Part shown: in pieces, positions 27,289 through 35,934 of the stretch
How positions within the stretch are numbered: position 1 is the stretch's first letter
How the letters are laid out: every line of letters starts with the position of its first letter
Assembly (NCBI RefSeq): GCF_025753795.1
Contig: NZ_JAOWPS010000002.1
Location: 1,372,501 to 1,436,500 of the forward strand
Direction of reading: 5' to 3'
DNA from: Mesorhizobium sp. YC-39
GTDB taxonomy: Bacteria > Pseudomonadota > Alphaproteobacteria > Rhizobiales > Rhizobiaceae
Length of the DNA stretch: 64,000 bases
Notes under the pieces: generated by a model
The model's input: the letters and a program-made list of their open reading frames with translations, nothing else
The model's database searches: none
Told to the model about the DNA's origin: nothing
Position numbers and translations under genes: made by a program

Positions 27289-28377
27289 TTGATCCGCGTT
27301 CTGGGCATTGAGACGAGTTGCGACGAGACCGCAGCCAGCGTGGTGACGCTGGAAGGCGATGCCGCGCCAAAAATCCTGTCCAATATCGTGCTCAGCCAGA
27401 TCGAGGAGCACGCCGCCTTTGGCGGCGTCGTGCCGGAGATCGCCGCGCGCGCCCATGTCGAGGCGCTGGACGGCATTATTGAAGCAGCCCTTGCCGATTC
27501 GGACACAAAACTCGCCGACATCGATGCCATCGCCGCGACCGCCGGTCCCGGCCTCGTCGGCGGGCTGATCGTCGGGTTGATGACGGCCAAGGCGATTGCC
27601 GCGGCAGCGCACAAGCCGCTGCTCGCCATCAACCACCTCGAAGGCCACGCGCTGACCGCAAGGCTGACCGACGGGCTCGAGTTCCCCTATCTCTTGCTGC
27701 TGGTATCCGGTGGCCACACGCAGATCGTTGTCGTGCGCGGCGTCGGCGACTACCAGCGCTGGGCGACGACCATCGACGATGCGCTCGGCGAAGCCTTCGA
27801 CAAGACGGCCAAGATGCTTGGCCTGCCCTATCCCGGCGGACCGAATGTCGAGAAGGCAGCCGCATCAGGCGATGCCACGCGTTTTACCTTTCCGCGTCCG
27901 ATGAAAGGTTCGGCGCAGCCGGATTTCTCCTTCTCCGGACTGAAGACCGCCGTGCGGCAGGCAGCAACGGCGATTGCGCCATTGAGCGACCAGGATGTCG
28001 CCGATATCTGCGCCTCGTTCCAGGCGGCGGTGGCGGACGCGTTGGGCGATCGTGTTTCGCGGACGCTGAACCGGTTTCGTCAGGAATTTCCGGGCAAAGC
28101 GGAGCCGGCGCTGGTCGTTGCCGGCGGCGTCGCTGCCAACCGCACGATCAAGGCGACTTTGGAAGCCCTGTGCGTCGAGGCAGGCTTTCAATTTGTCGCA
28201 CCGCCGTTGAAGCTCTGCACCGATAACGCCGCGATGATCGCCTGGGCCGGCATCGAAAGGCTGCGCGCCGGCATCGCGCAAGAAAACGCCGCCGATTTCG
28301 TGCCGCGTTCACGCTGGCCACTCGACAGCATCTCTGCCCCGATGGTCGGTTCGGGCCGGCGCGGAGCCAAGGCATGA
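27289..28377 (+). CDS. tsaD: tRNA N6-adenosine threonylcarbamoyltransferase TsaD
   Basis: A 362-residue ASKHA-fold enzyme that transfers threonylcarbamoyl to A37 of ANN-decoding tRNAs. The N-terminus is [16 protein letters not shown], the metal-binding histidines are in [11 protein letters not shown] near residue 112, and VSGGHTQIV and [14 protein letters not shown] are further family blocks. The start codon is TTG at 27289, with GAGGA 10 bases upstream; the family N-terminus fits this start exactly. The stop overlaps the ATG of gpsA by four bases (ATGA), so the two are coupled. Confidence 0.95.
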   Translation: MIRVLGIETSCDETAASVVTLEGDAAPKILSNIVLSQIEEHAAFGGVVPEIAARAHVEALDGIIEAALADSDTKLADIDAIAATAGPGLVGGLIVGLMTAKAIAAAAHKPLLAINHLEGHALTARLTDGLEFPYLLLLVSGGHTQIVVVRGVGDYQRWATTIDDALGEAFDKTAKMLGLPYPGGPNVEKAAASGDATRFTFPRPMKGSAQPDFSFSGLKTAVRQAATAIAPLSDQDVADICASFQAAVADALGDRVSRTLNRFRQEFPGKAEPALVVAGGVAANRTIKATLEALCVEAGFQFVAPPLKLCTDNAAMIAWAGIERLRAGIAQENAADFVPRSRWPLDSISAPMVGSGRRGAKA

Positions 28378-29384
28378 TCGGCGGCGAGGATAGGACACCA
28401 AGCGCCTGGCGCGTCGCCGTGCTTGGCGGCGGCGCCTGGGGCACGGCGCTGGCGCTGGCAATGCTGCGTGCCGGCCATTTCGTCCGCCTCTATGCGCGCG
28501 ATCCGGAGACCGTCGCCGCGATCGACCACGGCGAAAATCCACGCTATCTTCCGGGTATTGCGATTGAGCCCGGCATCGTGGGGACGAGCGACATCAAAGC
28601 CGCGCTTGACGGCGCCGATTGCGTGTTGGCAGTGGCGCCGGCGCAGTCGCTGCGCGCCATGCTGACAGCCGCGAAAGACCATATGCCGCGAGGCGTCCCG
28701 CTGGTTCTCTGCGCCAAGGGCATCGAGCGCGACACCGGCGCGCTACTGTCGGCCATCGCCAGGGAGATCCTGCCTGAGAATCCGGTCGCCGCTCTGTCGG
28801 GGCCAAGTTTCGCCACCGACGTCGCCAGGGGCCTGCCGACCGCCGTGGTGGTCGCCGCCCGTGACGCGGATCTGGCGGCGGACCTTGCCGCACGCTTTTC
28901 GGCGGAGAACTTGCGCTGCTATTCGAGCGACGACCTGATCGGCGTCGAGATCGGCGGAGCGCTGAAGAACGTCTTCGCCATCGCCGCGGGTGCGGTCACC
29001 GGCGCCGGGCTCGGCGCCAGCGCCCAGGCCGCCATGGTGACGCGTGGCTTTGTCGAATTGCGCCGCCTGGGTGCGGCCTTCGGCGCCAAGCCGGAAACGC
29101 TGATGGGGCTTTCCGGCCTTGGCGACCTTTTGCTCACCTGCTCGTCCACGCAGTCGCGCAATTTCGCCTATGGGCTGGCGCTCGGGCAAGGCAAGCCACT
29201 TGCCGGCCTGCCATTGGCCGAAGGCGTGCCAACGGCGGCGATCGCTGCCCGCATCGCCATCGAACGCGGCATCGACGCGCCGATCATCACAGCCGTTGCT
29301 GCCATACTGGACGGCACAGTTACCATAAGCCAGGCTGTCACGGCGTTGATGACCAGGCCGCTGAAGACCGAAACTGACATATAA
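28374..29384 (+). CDS. gpsA: NAD(P)-dependent glycerol-3-phosphate dehydrogenase
   Basis: A 336-residue dehydrogenase that makes sn-glycerol-3-phosphate for phospholipid synthesis. The dinucleotide-binding motif [16 protein letters not shown] is near residue 17, the substrate loop [19 protein letters not shown] near 140, the catalytic Lys region [13 protein letters not shown] near 195 and [14 protein letters not shown] near 244. Its ATG lies within the tsaD stop (overlap ATGA). Confidence 0.95.
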   Translation: MIGGEDRTPSAWRVAVLGGGAWGTALALAMLRAGHFVRLYARDPETVAAIDHGENPRYLPGIAIEPGIVGTSDIKAALDGADCVLAVAPAQSLRAMLTAAKDHMPRGVPLVLCAKGIERDTGALLSAIAREILPENPVAALSGPSFATDVARGLPTAVVVAARDADLAADLAARFSAENLRCYSSDDLIGVEIGGALKNVFAIAAGAVTGAGLGASAQAAMVTRGFVELRRLGAAFGAKPETLMGLSGLGDLLLTCSSTQSRNFAYGLALGQGKPLAGLPLAEGVPTAAIAARIAIERGIDAPIITAVAAILDGTVTISQAVTALMTRPLKTETDI

Positions 29385-29410
29385 TCGAGAACAATCCGGA
29401 GCTGCAAAAA

Positions 29411-29707
29411 ATGCTGTTTGCGTGGATCTGCAAGGACAAGCCTGGAAAGCTGCAGGTGCGGCTCGATACACGGCCCGAGCACGTTGCCTTCCTGGAAGGG
29501 CTGAACAGCGAGAAGAAACTGGCCTTCGCCGGTCCGTTCCTCGACGCCGACGGCAAGCCGAATGGCAGTCTCGTCGTGGTCGAGGCACCCGATCTGGCCG
29601 CGGCGGATGCACTCTCCGCCGCCGATCCCTATGCCAAGGCCGGGCTGTTCGAGAGCGTCGAAATCCGCCAATGGAACTGGGTCTTTAACAAGCCGGCAGC
29701 TGGCTAA
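29411..29707 (+). CDS. YciI family protein
   Basis: A 98-residue protein of the YCII ferredoxin-like fold: LFAWICKDKPGKLQVRLDTR at the start, GPFLDADGKPNGSLVVVEA in the middle and AKAGLFESVEIRQWNWVFN at the end, with the conserved Asp/His-type positions of the family replaced partly (His in PEHVAF). It follows gpsA by 26 bases and precedes the EVE-domain gene by 26, so probably belongs to a tsaD-gpsA-yciI-EVE-methyltransferase run. The molecular role of stand-alone YciI proteins in this context is unknown. Confidence 0.85.
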   Translation: MLFAWICKDKPGKLQVRLDTRPEHVAFLEGLNSEKKLAFAGPFLDADGKPNGSLVVVEAPDLAAADALSAADPYAKAGLFESVEIRQWNWVFNKPAAG

Positions 29708-29733
29708 TCTCCAGGCCTGAGAAGGAGCAAAAA

Positions 29734-30159
29734 ATGAACTACTGGCTGTTCAAATCCGAACCCTCGGTCTTCTCTTTCGAAATGCTGAAGGCGAAGGGCA
29801 AAGCCGGCACGCAATGGGACGGCGTGCGCAACTATGCGGCGCGCAACAACATGAAGGCGATGCAGATTGGCGATCTCGGTTTCTTCTATCACTCCAACGA
29901 AGGGCTTGACGTCGTCGGCATCGCCGAGGTCTGCGCGCTTGCCCATCCCGACACCACCACTGACGATCCGCGTTGGGAATGCGTCGACATCCGCGCTTTC
30001 AAGGACGTGCCGAACCCGCCGACGCTGGAACAGGTCAAGGCCAATCCCAAGCTGGCCGAAATGGCGCTGGTCCGGCTCGGGCGGCTTTCCGTGCAGCCGG
30101 TGACGCCGGCCGAATGGAAAGAGGTCTGCCGCATGGGCGGCCTGTCACCCGCTCCGTGA
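29734..30159 (+). CDS. EVE domain-containing protein
   Basis: A 141-residue single EVE domain (PUA-like fold): MNYWLFKSEPSVFSFEML, WDGVRNYAARNNMKAMQIGD, GFFYHSNEGLDVVGIAEV and VRLGRLSVQPVTPAEW are the family blocks. EVE domains bind modified cytosine or other modified bases in DNA or RNA. AAGGAGC precedes the ATG. The stop overlaps a GTG start of the methyltransferase downstream by 4 bases (GTGA), implying coupled synthesis. Confidence 0.92.
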   Translation: MNYWLFKSEPSVFSFEMLKAKGKAGTQWDGVRNYAARNNMKAMQIGDLGFFYHSNEGLDVVGIAEVCALAHPDTTTDDPRWECVDIRAFKDVPNPPTLEQVKANPKLAEMALVRLGRLSVQPVTPAEWKEVCRMGGLSPAP

Positions 30160-30812
30160 CGGCACTGACGCCGGACAACGCGAAGAAATTCATCCTCGAC
30201 AACACGGCGCTGATGGCGCCGCCGCATGTGCCGGAAATTGTCCTGCATCTTGCTGACGAGGCGCATGATCTTTGGCTGCGGACAGAGGACGAGCTGACCG
30301 AAATCGGCCTGCCGCCACCCTTCTGGGCGTTCGCCTGGGCCGGCGGCCAGGGCCTTGCCCGCTATGTCATCGACAATCCGGGGACAGTGAACGGCAAGCG
30401 CGTGCTCGACTTCGCTTCCGGCTCCGGCCTTGTCGCCATTGCGGCAGCGAAGGCCGGTGCAGTAGAGGTGATTGCCGCCGACATCGACCCGTTCTGCGCG
30501 ACCGCGATCCGCCTCAATGCCGAGGCCAATGGCGTCGGGATCAAATTCCTCGGCACCGACTGTATAGCAACCGATTCCGGTTGGGATGTGGTCCTGGCCG
30601 GTGACGTCTTTTACGACAGATCCTTCGCTGACAGGCTGATGCCATGGTTCGCGGCGCTGAAAGCGCGCGGCGCCGAGATACTCGTCGGCGACCCCGGCCG
30701 TGCCTATCTGCCGAAAGCGGGGCTAGAATCGCTTGCCGTCTACGAGGTGGCGGTAACGCGGGCGCTGGAAGACTCCCTGGTCAAGCGCACCACCGTGTGG
30801 CGCTTTGCTTGA
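30156..30812 (+). CDS. Class I SAM-dependent methyltransferase (ETFB-lysine/NNMT-like group)
   Basis: From the GTG at 30156 the product has 218 residues. The SAM motif is VLDFASGSGLVAIAAAKAG near residue 80, with the acidic loop ADIDPFCATAIRLNAEANG and the post-motif DVVLAGDVFYDR. The conserved N-terminal PPFWAFAWAGGQGLARYV is typical of the COG3897 group that includes the electron-transfer-flavoprotein beta-subunit lysine methyltransferase. It probably methylates a protein lysine rather than nicotinamide, but the target is not shown. The start overlaps the EVE gene stop; an upstream in-frame ATG at 29973 lies wholly inside the EVE gene and is rejected. Confidence 0.83.
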   Translation: MTALTPDNAKKFILDNTALMAPPHVPEIVLHLADEAHDLWLRTEDELTEIGLPPPFWAFAWAGGQGLARYVIDNPGTVNGKRVLDFASGSGLVAIAAAKAGAVEVIAADIDPFCATAIRLNAEANGVGIKFLGTDCIATDSGWDVVLAGDVFYDRSFADRLMPWFAALKARGAEILVGDPGRAYLPKAGLESLAVYEVAVTRALEDSLVKRTTVWRFA

Positions 30813-30922
30813 CGGCAGCGCCGAACAGGCGTTCCATCGCGCACCGATTTTGAGAGTACGCATGTCGTGTCCCAAAACCGCTGAACACTTTTGGGCGACA
30901 TGCTTCGGGGGGAGGCAAATTC

Positions 30923-31345
30923 ATGGATTTTTCGGCAGTGAACTGGCTGGCGGTGATCGTCGCCGCCGTGGTGGCGTGGCTGTTCGGCGCGGTCTGGTAC
31001 ATGGGTTTGAGCAAACCGTGGCTGAAGGCCGCCAAGCTTGATCCGGCAACGATGAAGAAATCGCCGCTGCCCTTCGTCATCTCCTTCATCGCCGAACTGT
31101 TGATGGCATTTGTCACCGCCCTGATCGTCGGCGCGATGACCGGCGGCGAACCCAGCCTCGTTGCCGGGCTCGTCTTCGGTTTCGTCCTGTGGCTGGGTTT
31201 CGTTGCCACGACGCTCTCCGTCAACCATCGCTATGAAGGCTTCGGCTGGGATCTGACCCTGATCGACGCCGGCCACTGGCTTGGCGTGCTGCTTCTCATC
31301 GGCGCGGTGATCGGCTGGTTCGGTGCGCCGATAGTCGCGGGCTGA
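30923..31345 (+). CDS. DUF1761 membrane protein
   Basis: A 140-residue protein with four hydrophobic helices and the pattern of DUF1761: VNWLAVIVAAVVAWLFGAVWY at the start, GLSKPWLKA and then SVNHRYEGFGWDLTLIDAGH before the last helix. GGGGGAGGCAAATTC precedes the ATG. Function unknown. It lies 28 bases from the stop of the convergent LysR-type gene and 110 bases after the methyltransferase. Confidence 0.85.
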   Translation: MDFSAVNWLAVIVAAVVAWLFGAVWYMGLSKPWLKAAKLDPATMKKSPLPFVISFIAELLMAFVTALIVGAMTGGEPSLVAGLVFGFVLWLGFVATTLSVNHRYEGFGWDLTLIDAGHWLGVLLLIGAVIGWFGAPIVAG

Positions 31346-31373
31346 GCATCGCCGCAGCGAAAACGGGGCGACG

Positions 31374-32324
31374 CTAAAGCTCGTCCCAGCTTTGGCGTGT
31401 CGGATCTGGCTGCGGCTTGTGAACTTCGTTCAGGAGCCAGTCCCTGAACGCCACGATCCTGGCGTCATCAGCGGCTCCCTGCGGGTAGACCAGGTGATAG
31501 GCGAAGTCGGGCGCCACCTTGATGCCCAGTGCGAATGGCTGCACCAGCCGCCCTTCGGAGAGGTCATTTGCCACCATAGCGAACTCGGCAAGCGCCACGG
31601 CATTGCCGTCGAGCGCGGCCTGCACCGCATCCGATGAGCTGCCGAAGACGATGGTCCGGCTGTCATCGAAATCGTCGACGCCGGCCGCCGCCATCCACAT
31701 GCGCCAGTTCGGCCATGTCACACCCTGGCGCGACCACGCGATATGGGCAAGCGTATGATGGAAGAGGTCGCGCGGCTCCTTCAGCGGCGGCCCTGCCCGC
31801 AGCAGCGCCGGACTGCAGACAGGAATGATGACATTGTCGAACAGGCGGTGGCTGCAAAGCCCGGGATATTTCCCGGTTCCGAAGCGGATGCCTGCATCGA
31901 CGTCGTCACGTTCGAAGTCGCGCACCTCATAAGTAATGTCGAACCTCAGTTCGATGCCCGGCCGCTGCTTGCGAAAATCCTCGACGCGCCGCATCAGCCA
32001 TTTTGTCGCGAACTGCGCGTCGAGCGTTATCTTCAGCAACGTCGTTCCGCGCGTCATCTTGTGCGCCCGCGAAACCGCCCGGCCGAGCAGGTCCAGCGCG
32101 TCGGCCGAGGCCTCGAACAGCACGGCGCCCGCCTCGGTCAGCCGGATGGTGCGGCTGGTGCGCGTGAACAGCACGATGCCGAGTTGATCCTCGATTTCCT
32201 TGATCTGATGGCTGACCGCGGCCGGCGTCAGGCCGAGTTCGTCGGCGGCGCGGGTGAAATTGAGGTGCCGGGCCGCCGCTTCCAGCGTCCTTAGGGCACG
32301 CGTTCCCGGCAGCAGGCGGGCCAT
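31374..32324 (-). CDS. LysR-family transcriptional regulator, GcvA-like
   Basis: From the ATG at 32324 the product has 316 residues. The winged helix-turn-helix is ALRTLEAAARHLNFTRAADE then LTPAAVSHQIKEIEDQLG, and the remaining residues form the periplasmic-binding-like effector domain. The GcvA-like subgroup is suggested by RALRTLEAAARHLNFTRAAD. The frame extends 32 codons upstream but this part is unlike family members. It is divergent from the DUF1127 gene across 164 bases that contain a TGATG/CATCA dyad, a likely binding site. The target genes are unknown. Confidence 0.87.
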   Translation of the reverse strand: MARLLPGTRALRTLEAAARHLNFTRAADELGLTPAAVSHQIKEIEDQLGIVLFTRTSRTIRLTEAGAVLFEASADALDLLGRAVSRAHKMTRGTTLLKITLDAQFATKWLMRRVEDFRKQRPGIELRFDITYEVRDFERDDVDAGIRFGTGKYPGLCSHRLFDNVIIPVCSPALLRAGPPLKEPRDLFHHTLAHIAWSRQGVTWPNWRMWMAAAGVDDFDDSRTIVFGSSSDAVQAALDGNAVALAEFAMVANDLSEGRLVQPFALGIKVAPDFAYHLVYPQGAADDARIVAFRDWLLNEVHKPQPDPTRQSWDEL

Positions 32325-32427
32325 CAGCGCGGCATGATTTTTGGCAGGATCATCGCTTCCGATCCACAAATAAAACTTGATGATACGGCAAAAACTACTC
32401 GTTTCCCTCTTAAATTTCAATACGGCA

Positions 32428-32441
32428 TGATGTGATCATCA
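32428..32441. promoter_or_regulatory. LysR-type dyad between the divergent LysR and DUF1127 genes
   Basis: TGATG-TGAT-CATCA is a perfect 5-base-arm dyad in the 164-base divergent region, about 104 bases before the LysR start and 47 bases before the DUF1127 start. Further TGAT repeats lie nearby. Position and symmetry fit an autoregulatory LysR site. Confidence 0.4.
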
Positions 32442-32488
32442 AGAAACCATCAAACCGGATTTGATATCCGGATGGAACGGATCAGGTC

Positions 32489-32743
32489 ATGTCACACATC
32501 GTTTTGAAGTCTCCTTCTGCCGAGCCAATCTGGCTGCGCGCGGCAATTGAATGGTTCCGCCACGCCAAAATCGCGGTCAACCTCCCGCAGAAGCCCAACC
32601 TCCGGCATGAAAATGTCGAGGACCTGTCGGATCGCCAACTGCGCGACATCGGCGCCGAACGCAAGGATGTCGCCCGCGCCGTGGACCGGGAACTAGGCCG
32701 GCTCGGTCTGCTCGACATTGGCTGGCAGAAGCCGCGACACTAA
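32489..32743 (+). CDS. DUF1127-like small basic protein
   Basis: An 84-residue protein whose middle part VEDLSDRQLRDIGAERKDVA matches the DUF1127 (YjiS-like) motif that ends in a conserved Arg-rich helix. Small proteins of this family are numerous in Rhizobiales and some act on RNA turnover or on phosphate and carbon metabolism. It is read divergently from the LysR gene and ends (TAA) directly at a palindromic repeat. Confidence 0.75.
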   Translation: MSHIVLKSPSAEPIWLRAAIEWFRHAKIAVNLPQKPNLRHENVEDLSDRQLRDIGAERKDVARAVDRELGRLGLLDIGWQKPRH

Positions 32744-32827
32744 TGGGAAGGCAGTAGGCAGTAGGAAATAGGCAGTGGGAAAGAGAGAACACTGCTATTC
32801 CCTACTCCCTACTGCCTACTGCCTCCT
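32744..32827. repeat. Palindromic repeat made of AGTAGGC-type units (family E)
   Basis: The whole gap between the DUF1127 stop and the convergent YkuD stop is one hairpin. The left arm has GGCAGTAGGCAGTAGG, and the right arm CCTACTGCCTACTGCC, with a 30-base loop. The right arm runs into the stop codon of the YkuD gene. It could serve as a bidirectional transcript end. Confidence 0.8.
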
Positions 32828-33422
32828 ACCTCACCACCTTCACCACCGTCCTGTCCGACAACAGCGGCAACAGCCGCACCATCGTACGTGCCGTCACCGC
32901 CACGCAGCCTTGCGTCGGTGTGAAGCCGGGGCGCGCCAGATGGAAGAAGATGGCACTGCCGCGCCCGCGTCGGCGCGGCGCGATGTTCCAGTCAAGCACC
33001 AGGCAGGCGTCATAGAGCCGGTCTGAACGGCGCATCCGCTCATGGCTGGCGCCATAGGGGATCTTAACCGGACGATTGTAGTTGCGGTCGTCCGGCACTT
33101 CGCACCAGCCGAGATCTGGCCCGATCGGCGACATCGCCAGCCGGGTTTTGCGAGCTCCGGAAAAATGATCTCCGCGAAAGTATCCTGACAATATCCGCAT
33201 CGAGGCAAGCGGCGTGGCGCCGTCGCCTTCGCGCTTGCCGGCCGAGATGCCGCCGCGTCCCAGTGCGCATGGAAACACCAGTCCGCCGGCCTGCAGGAGC
33301 CCCTGGCTGGCATTGCCTGGCCTGGCGCGCACGGTGAGCACGCGAAGCGCTTTTGGCAAAAATGCGCCGGCTGCATTGCGCTGCCGTTTTTTCTTGTATG
33401 ATCGTGTCACGGAACAAATCAC
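32826..33422 (-). CDS. L,D-transpeptidase (YkuD) family protein
   Basis: A 198-residue protein with a YkuD core. The catalytic segment is FHLARPGFTPTQGCVAV near residue 160-177, with the His and Cys of the family; the usual SHGC is TQGC here. Upstream, GDGATPLASMRILSGYFRGD is the conserved N-terminal part of this short class. No signal peptide is evident from the start used (33422), which may be too long or too short. Enzymes of this fold form 3-3 peptidoglycan cross-links or anchor proteins; this short class often has uncertain targets. Divergent from the response-regulator gene. Confidence 0.75.
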   Translation of the reverse strand: MICSVTRSYKKKRQRNAAGAFLPKALRVLTVRARPGNASQGLLQAGGLVFPCALGRGGISAGKREGDGATPLASMRILSGYFRGDHFSGARKTRLAMSPIGPDLGWCEVPDDRNYNRPVKIPYGASHERMRRSDRLYDACLVLDWNIAPRRRGRGSAIFFHLARPGFTPTQGCVAVTARTMVRLLPLLSDRTVVKVVR

Positions 33423-33506
33423 TGTGATCGGCTGTTGTGTCGGTCAACTTCAGCATAAACGGGGGGCGGTCAACTGAATTTTCTTTTCAAAACAACGGAT
33501 TGATCC

Positions 33507-34190
33507 ATGACCTCACGCACCATTCTGATCGTTGACGATGATGACGACCTGCGCGGCACACTCGTCGAGCAATTGTCCCTCTACGAGGAATTCGACGTCC
33601 TGCAGGAAGCAACCGCCGCCAAAGGCGTCGCCGCGGCGCGCGGCGGCCTCATCGATCTGCTCATCATGGATGTCGGCCTGCCCGACATGGATGGCCGGGA
33701 AGCGGTGAAGATACTGCGCAAGGGCGGCTACAAGGCTCCGATCATCATGCTGACCGGACACGACACCGATTCCGATACGATTCTCGGTCTCGAAGCCGGC
33801 GCCAACGACTATGTGACGAAGCCGTTCCGTTTCGCCGTGCTTCTGGCCCGCATCCGGGCGCAGCTTCGCCAGCACGAGCAGAGCGAGGACGCCACCTTTT
33901 CGGTCGGTCCCTACACTTTCAAGCCAAGCCAGAAGCTTCTGATCGACCAGCGCGGCACCAAGGTGCGGCTGACCGAGAAGGAAGCCTCGATCATCAAATA
34001 TCTCTACCGCGCCGATCAGAAGGTGGTGACACGCGACGTGCTACTCGAGGAAGTCTGGGGCTATAATTCCGGCGTCACCACGCACACGCTTGAAACCCAT
34101 GTCTACCGGCTGCGCCAGAAGATCGAGCGCGATCCTTCCAATGCGGAAATTCTTGTGACAGAAAGCGGCGGCTACAAGCTGGTTCCTTAA
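33507..34190 (+). CDS. OmpR/PhoB-type response regulator
   Basis: A 227-residue two-domain regulator. The receiver domain has the acidic pocket VDDDDDL, phosphorylation Asp in LLIMDVGLPDMDG (near residue 53), Thr in MLTGHD and Lys in VTKPFRF. The winged-helix effector domain includes VRLTEKEASIIKYLYRA and TTHTLETHVYRLRQKIE. No sensor kinase lies beside it. Overall it is like the CenR class of alphaproteobacterial envelope regulators, but I do not assert that symbol. The following gene is a cyclic-nucleotide-binding protein. Confidence 0.88.
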   Translation: MTSRTILIVDDDDDLRGTLVEQLSLYEEFDVLQEATAAKGVAAARGGLIDLLIMDVGLPDMDGREAVKILRKGGYKAPIIMLTGHDTDSDTILGLEAGANDYVTKPFRFAVLLARIRAQLRQHEQSEDATFSVGPYTFKPSQKLLIDQRGTKVRLTEKEASIIKYLYRADQKVVTRDVLLEEVWGYNSGVTTHTLETHVYRLRQKIERDPSNAEILVTESGGYKLVP

Positions 34191-34279
34191 ACATTTCATC
34201 ATCCAATGAGCGGTCGGGGCGGGGACGTTTTTCGGGTACGGTCCTGAGGCTGGAGGTGGTTCTGGATCGAACCCGCTGG

Positions 34280-34378
34280 CGCATCGGTCCAAAGATCGGA
34301 ATCGGTTTTTGGAAGGCACGATGCGTAGATTCAAGGCGTTGGAGCGTTCCTTGCGTCCTGAGGGACGCGCGGCGCTCA
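34280..34378. repeat. Palindromic repeat, family A variant
   Basis: A variant of the rhizobial hairpin: GCATCGGTCCAAAGATCGGA / ATCGGTTTTTGGAAGGCACG with outer arms CGCATCG / CGATGCG, followed by the usual tail GATTCAAGG...TCCTGAGGGACGC. It occupies the gap between the response regulator and the cyclic-nucleotide-binding gene. Confidence 0.65.
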
Positions 34379-34416
34379 AAGGGAGGAGCGGACTGTCGGT
34401 TCGGGGACATAGCTAG

Positions 34417-34872
34417 ATGGCGCTGGATGACGACATTCGCATCCTGTCCACCGTAAGGCTCTTCGAGGACTTTACGGAGGAACAGTTGCGTCTGCTCGCC
34501 TTCGGCGCCGAAACCACCTTGCTGCAGGCCGACCACAAGCTTTACCGCGAGGACGATGTAGCGGATTCCGCCTATATCGTGGTCAGCGGGCGCATTGTGC
34601 TCTATCGCGAGCAGAATGGCGACCGCGTCCCGATCGGCACAGCCGGCCCCGGTACGATGCTGAGCGAGCTGGCGCTGATCGCCGACACCAATCGGCTGAC
34701 CAGCGCCTACGCCGAAATCGATTCGGAAGTTCTGCGGCTCAGCCGCAAGATGTTCCGCCGCATCCTGGAGGAGTACCCCGATATCGCGGTCCATCTGCAC
34801 CAGCGTATCTCCGAGGATTTCCAGGCAATGATCCGTCGCATCGAGAAACTGGCAACGCGTTTCGAAGGCTGA
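34417..34872 (+). CDS. Stand-alone cyclic-nucleotide-binding domain protein
   Basis: A 151-residue CNB-domain protein without a DNA-binding domain. The beta-roll contains LYREDDVADSAYIVVSGRIV and the phosphate-binding-cassette region GTMLSELALIADTNRLTSAY, with the usual Arg position present and Gly of GELAL replaced by Ser. A C-terminal helix (about 115-145) ends the protein. It could sense cAMP or cGMP and act on a partner protein. It follows the response regulator gene on the same strand across a 226-base gap filled mostly by a palindromic repeat. Confidence 0.83.
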   Translation: MALDDDIRILSTVRLFEDFTEEQLRLLAFGAETTLLQADHKLYREDDVADSAYIVVSGRIVLYREQNGDRVPIGTAGPGTMLSELALIADTNRLTSAYAEIDSEVLRLSRKMFRRILEEYPDIAVHLHQRISEDFQAMIRRIEKLATRFEG

Positions 34873-34941
34873 GCGAAATCCGCACGGATCTTCGACCAAC
34901 TCTCTCAGCTGGGAACCCGCATAAGCCTTCGCCGCGCCAAG

Positions 34942-35016
34942 ATATGTCGAGATTCAGGTCAGGCCGAGTCGAAAACCGCCATTTGCAGGCCGGCATCACC
35001 CAAATATCGACATACC
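34942..35016. repeat. Palindromic repeat, family B, copy 1
   Basis: A 75-base hairpin: outer arms ATATGTCGA and TCGACATA, inner text GATTCAGGTCAGGCCGAGTC and CCGCCATTTGCAGGCCGG. A related longer copy is at 44649-44788. The right end is next to the TAA stop of the xthA reading frame. Confidence 0.75.
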
Positions 35017-35824
35017 TTATTCCAGGTCGAAGCGCGCTATGACCGGCACATGGTCCGAGGGCCGTTCCCAGCCGCGCGCCAGCCGCAGGATCTCGTAGCC
35101 GGCAAAATTCGGCACCAGGTTTGGCGACGACCAGACATGGTCCAGCCGCCGGCCGCGATCCGATGCTTCCCAATCCTGCGCGCGGTAGCTCCACCAGGTG
35201 TAGAGCTTCTGCTCATGCGGCACGTTGAGCCGCATCAGGTCGACCCAGTCGCCGGCCAGTCGCATCGCCTCGAAGCTTTCCGTCTCGACCGGCGTGTGGC
35301 TGACCACCTTCAGGAGCTGCTTATGCGACCAGACATCGTGCTCGAGCGGTGCGATGTTGAGATCGCCGACCAGGATCGAACCGGAGACCTCGTCATGCTC
35401 GGCGCGGATGGCGTTCATTTCGGCGACGAAATCCAGCTTGTGCCTGAACTTGCGGTTGATCTCCGGGTCGGGCTCGTCGCCGCCGGCCGGAACATAGAAA
35501 TTATGCAGCAGGATCGCACTTGCCGCCGGCCCTCACGGTGACCGACAGATGCCGGCTGTCGTCGATCTCGCAGAAGCGGCGCTTTTCGACCACTTCGATC
35601 GGTCGGCGCGCCACCGTCGCCACGCCGTGATAGCCTTTCTGGCCATGGAAGGCGATGTGCTCGTAGCCAAGCTTGCGGAAGGCCTTTTCGGGAAACAGCT
35701 CGTCGGGAACCTTCGTTTCCTGCAGGCAAAGCACATCCGGCGCCTGTTCCCTAAGCAGGCGCTCGACGATCGGCATGCGCAGGCGGACGGAATTGATGTT
35801 CCAGGTGGCGACGGAAAAGGGCAT
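35017..35824 (-). pseudogene. xthA: Exodeoxyribonuclease III, disrupted by a one-base frameshift
   Basis: Two minus-strand pieces together form one XthA-type exonuclease III. The N-terminal piece (35501-35824) begins MPFSVATWNINSVRLRMPIV and contains LQETKVPDELFPEKAF; the C-terminal piece has GSILVGDLNIAPLEHDVWSH and ends GWERPSDHVPVIARFDLE, all standard family blocks (catalytic Asp/Asn in GDLN and final SDH). They are in different frames. Around 35518 the minus strand reads GGCAAGTGCGATCCTG; removing one T gives GGC AAG GCG ATC CTG, restoring KAILLHNFYVPAGG in frame. The upstream piece stops after KCDPAA. So the gene is either inactivated or the base is an error. The enzyme repairs abasic sites and 3' blocks. 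Confidence 0.85.
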
Positions 35825-35934
35825 GCGCAGGATCCAACGGGCGACGCCGGAACCTGCCAGCCGCAGGCCTCAAAAACAAGCTGAGCCGCGCCCTGCACAG
35901 CGCGGCTCGCTTCTATCCACAGCTATCGAAATGC

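Noticed and set aside
32744..32827. Tandem short units that could look like a CRISPR array
   Set aside because: Units are joined without spacers and form one hairpin; no cas genes are present.
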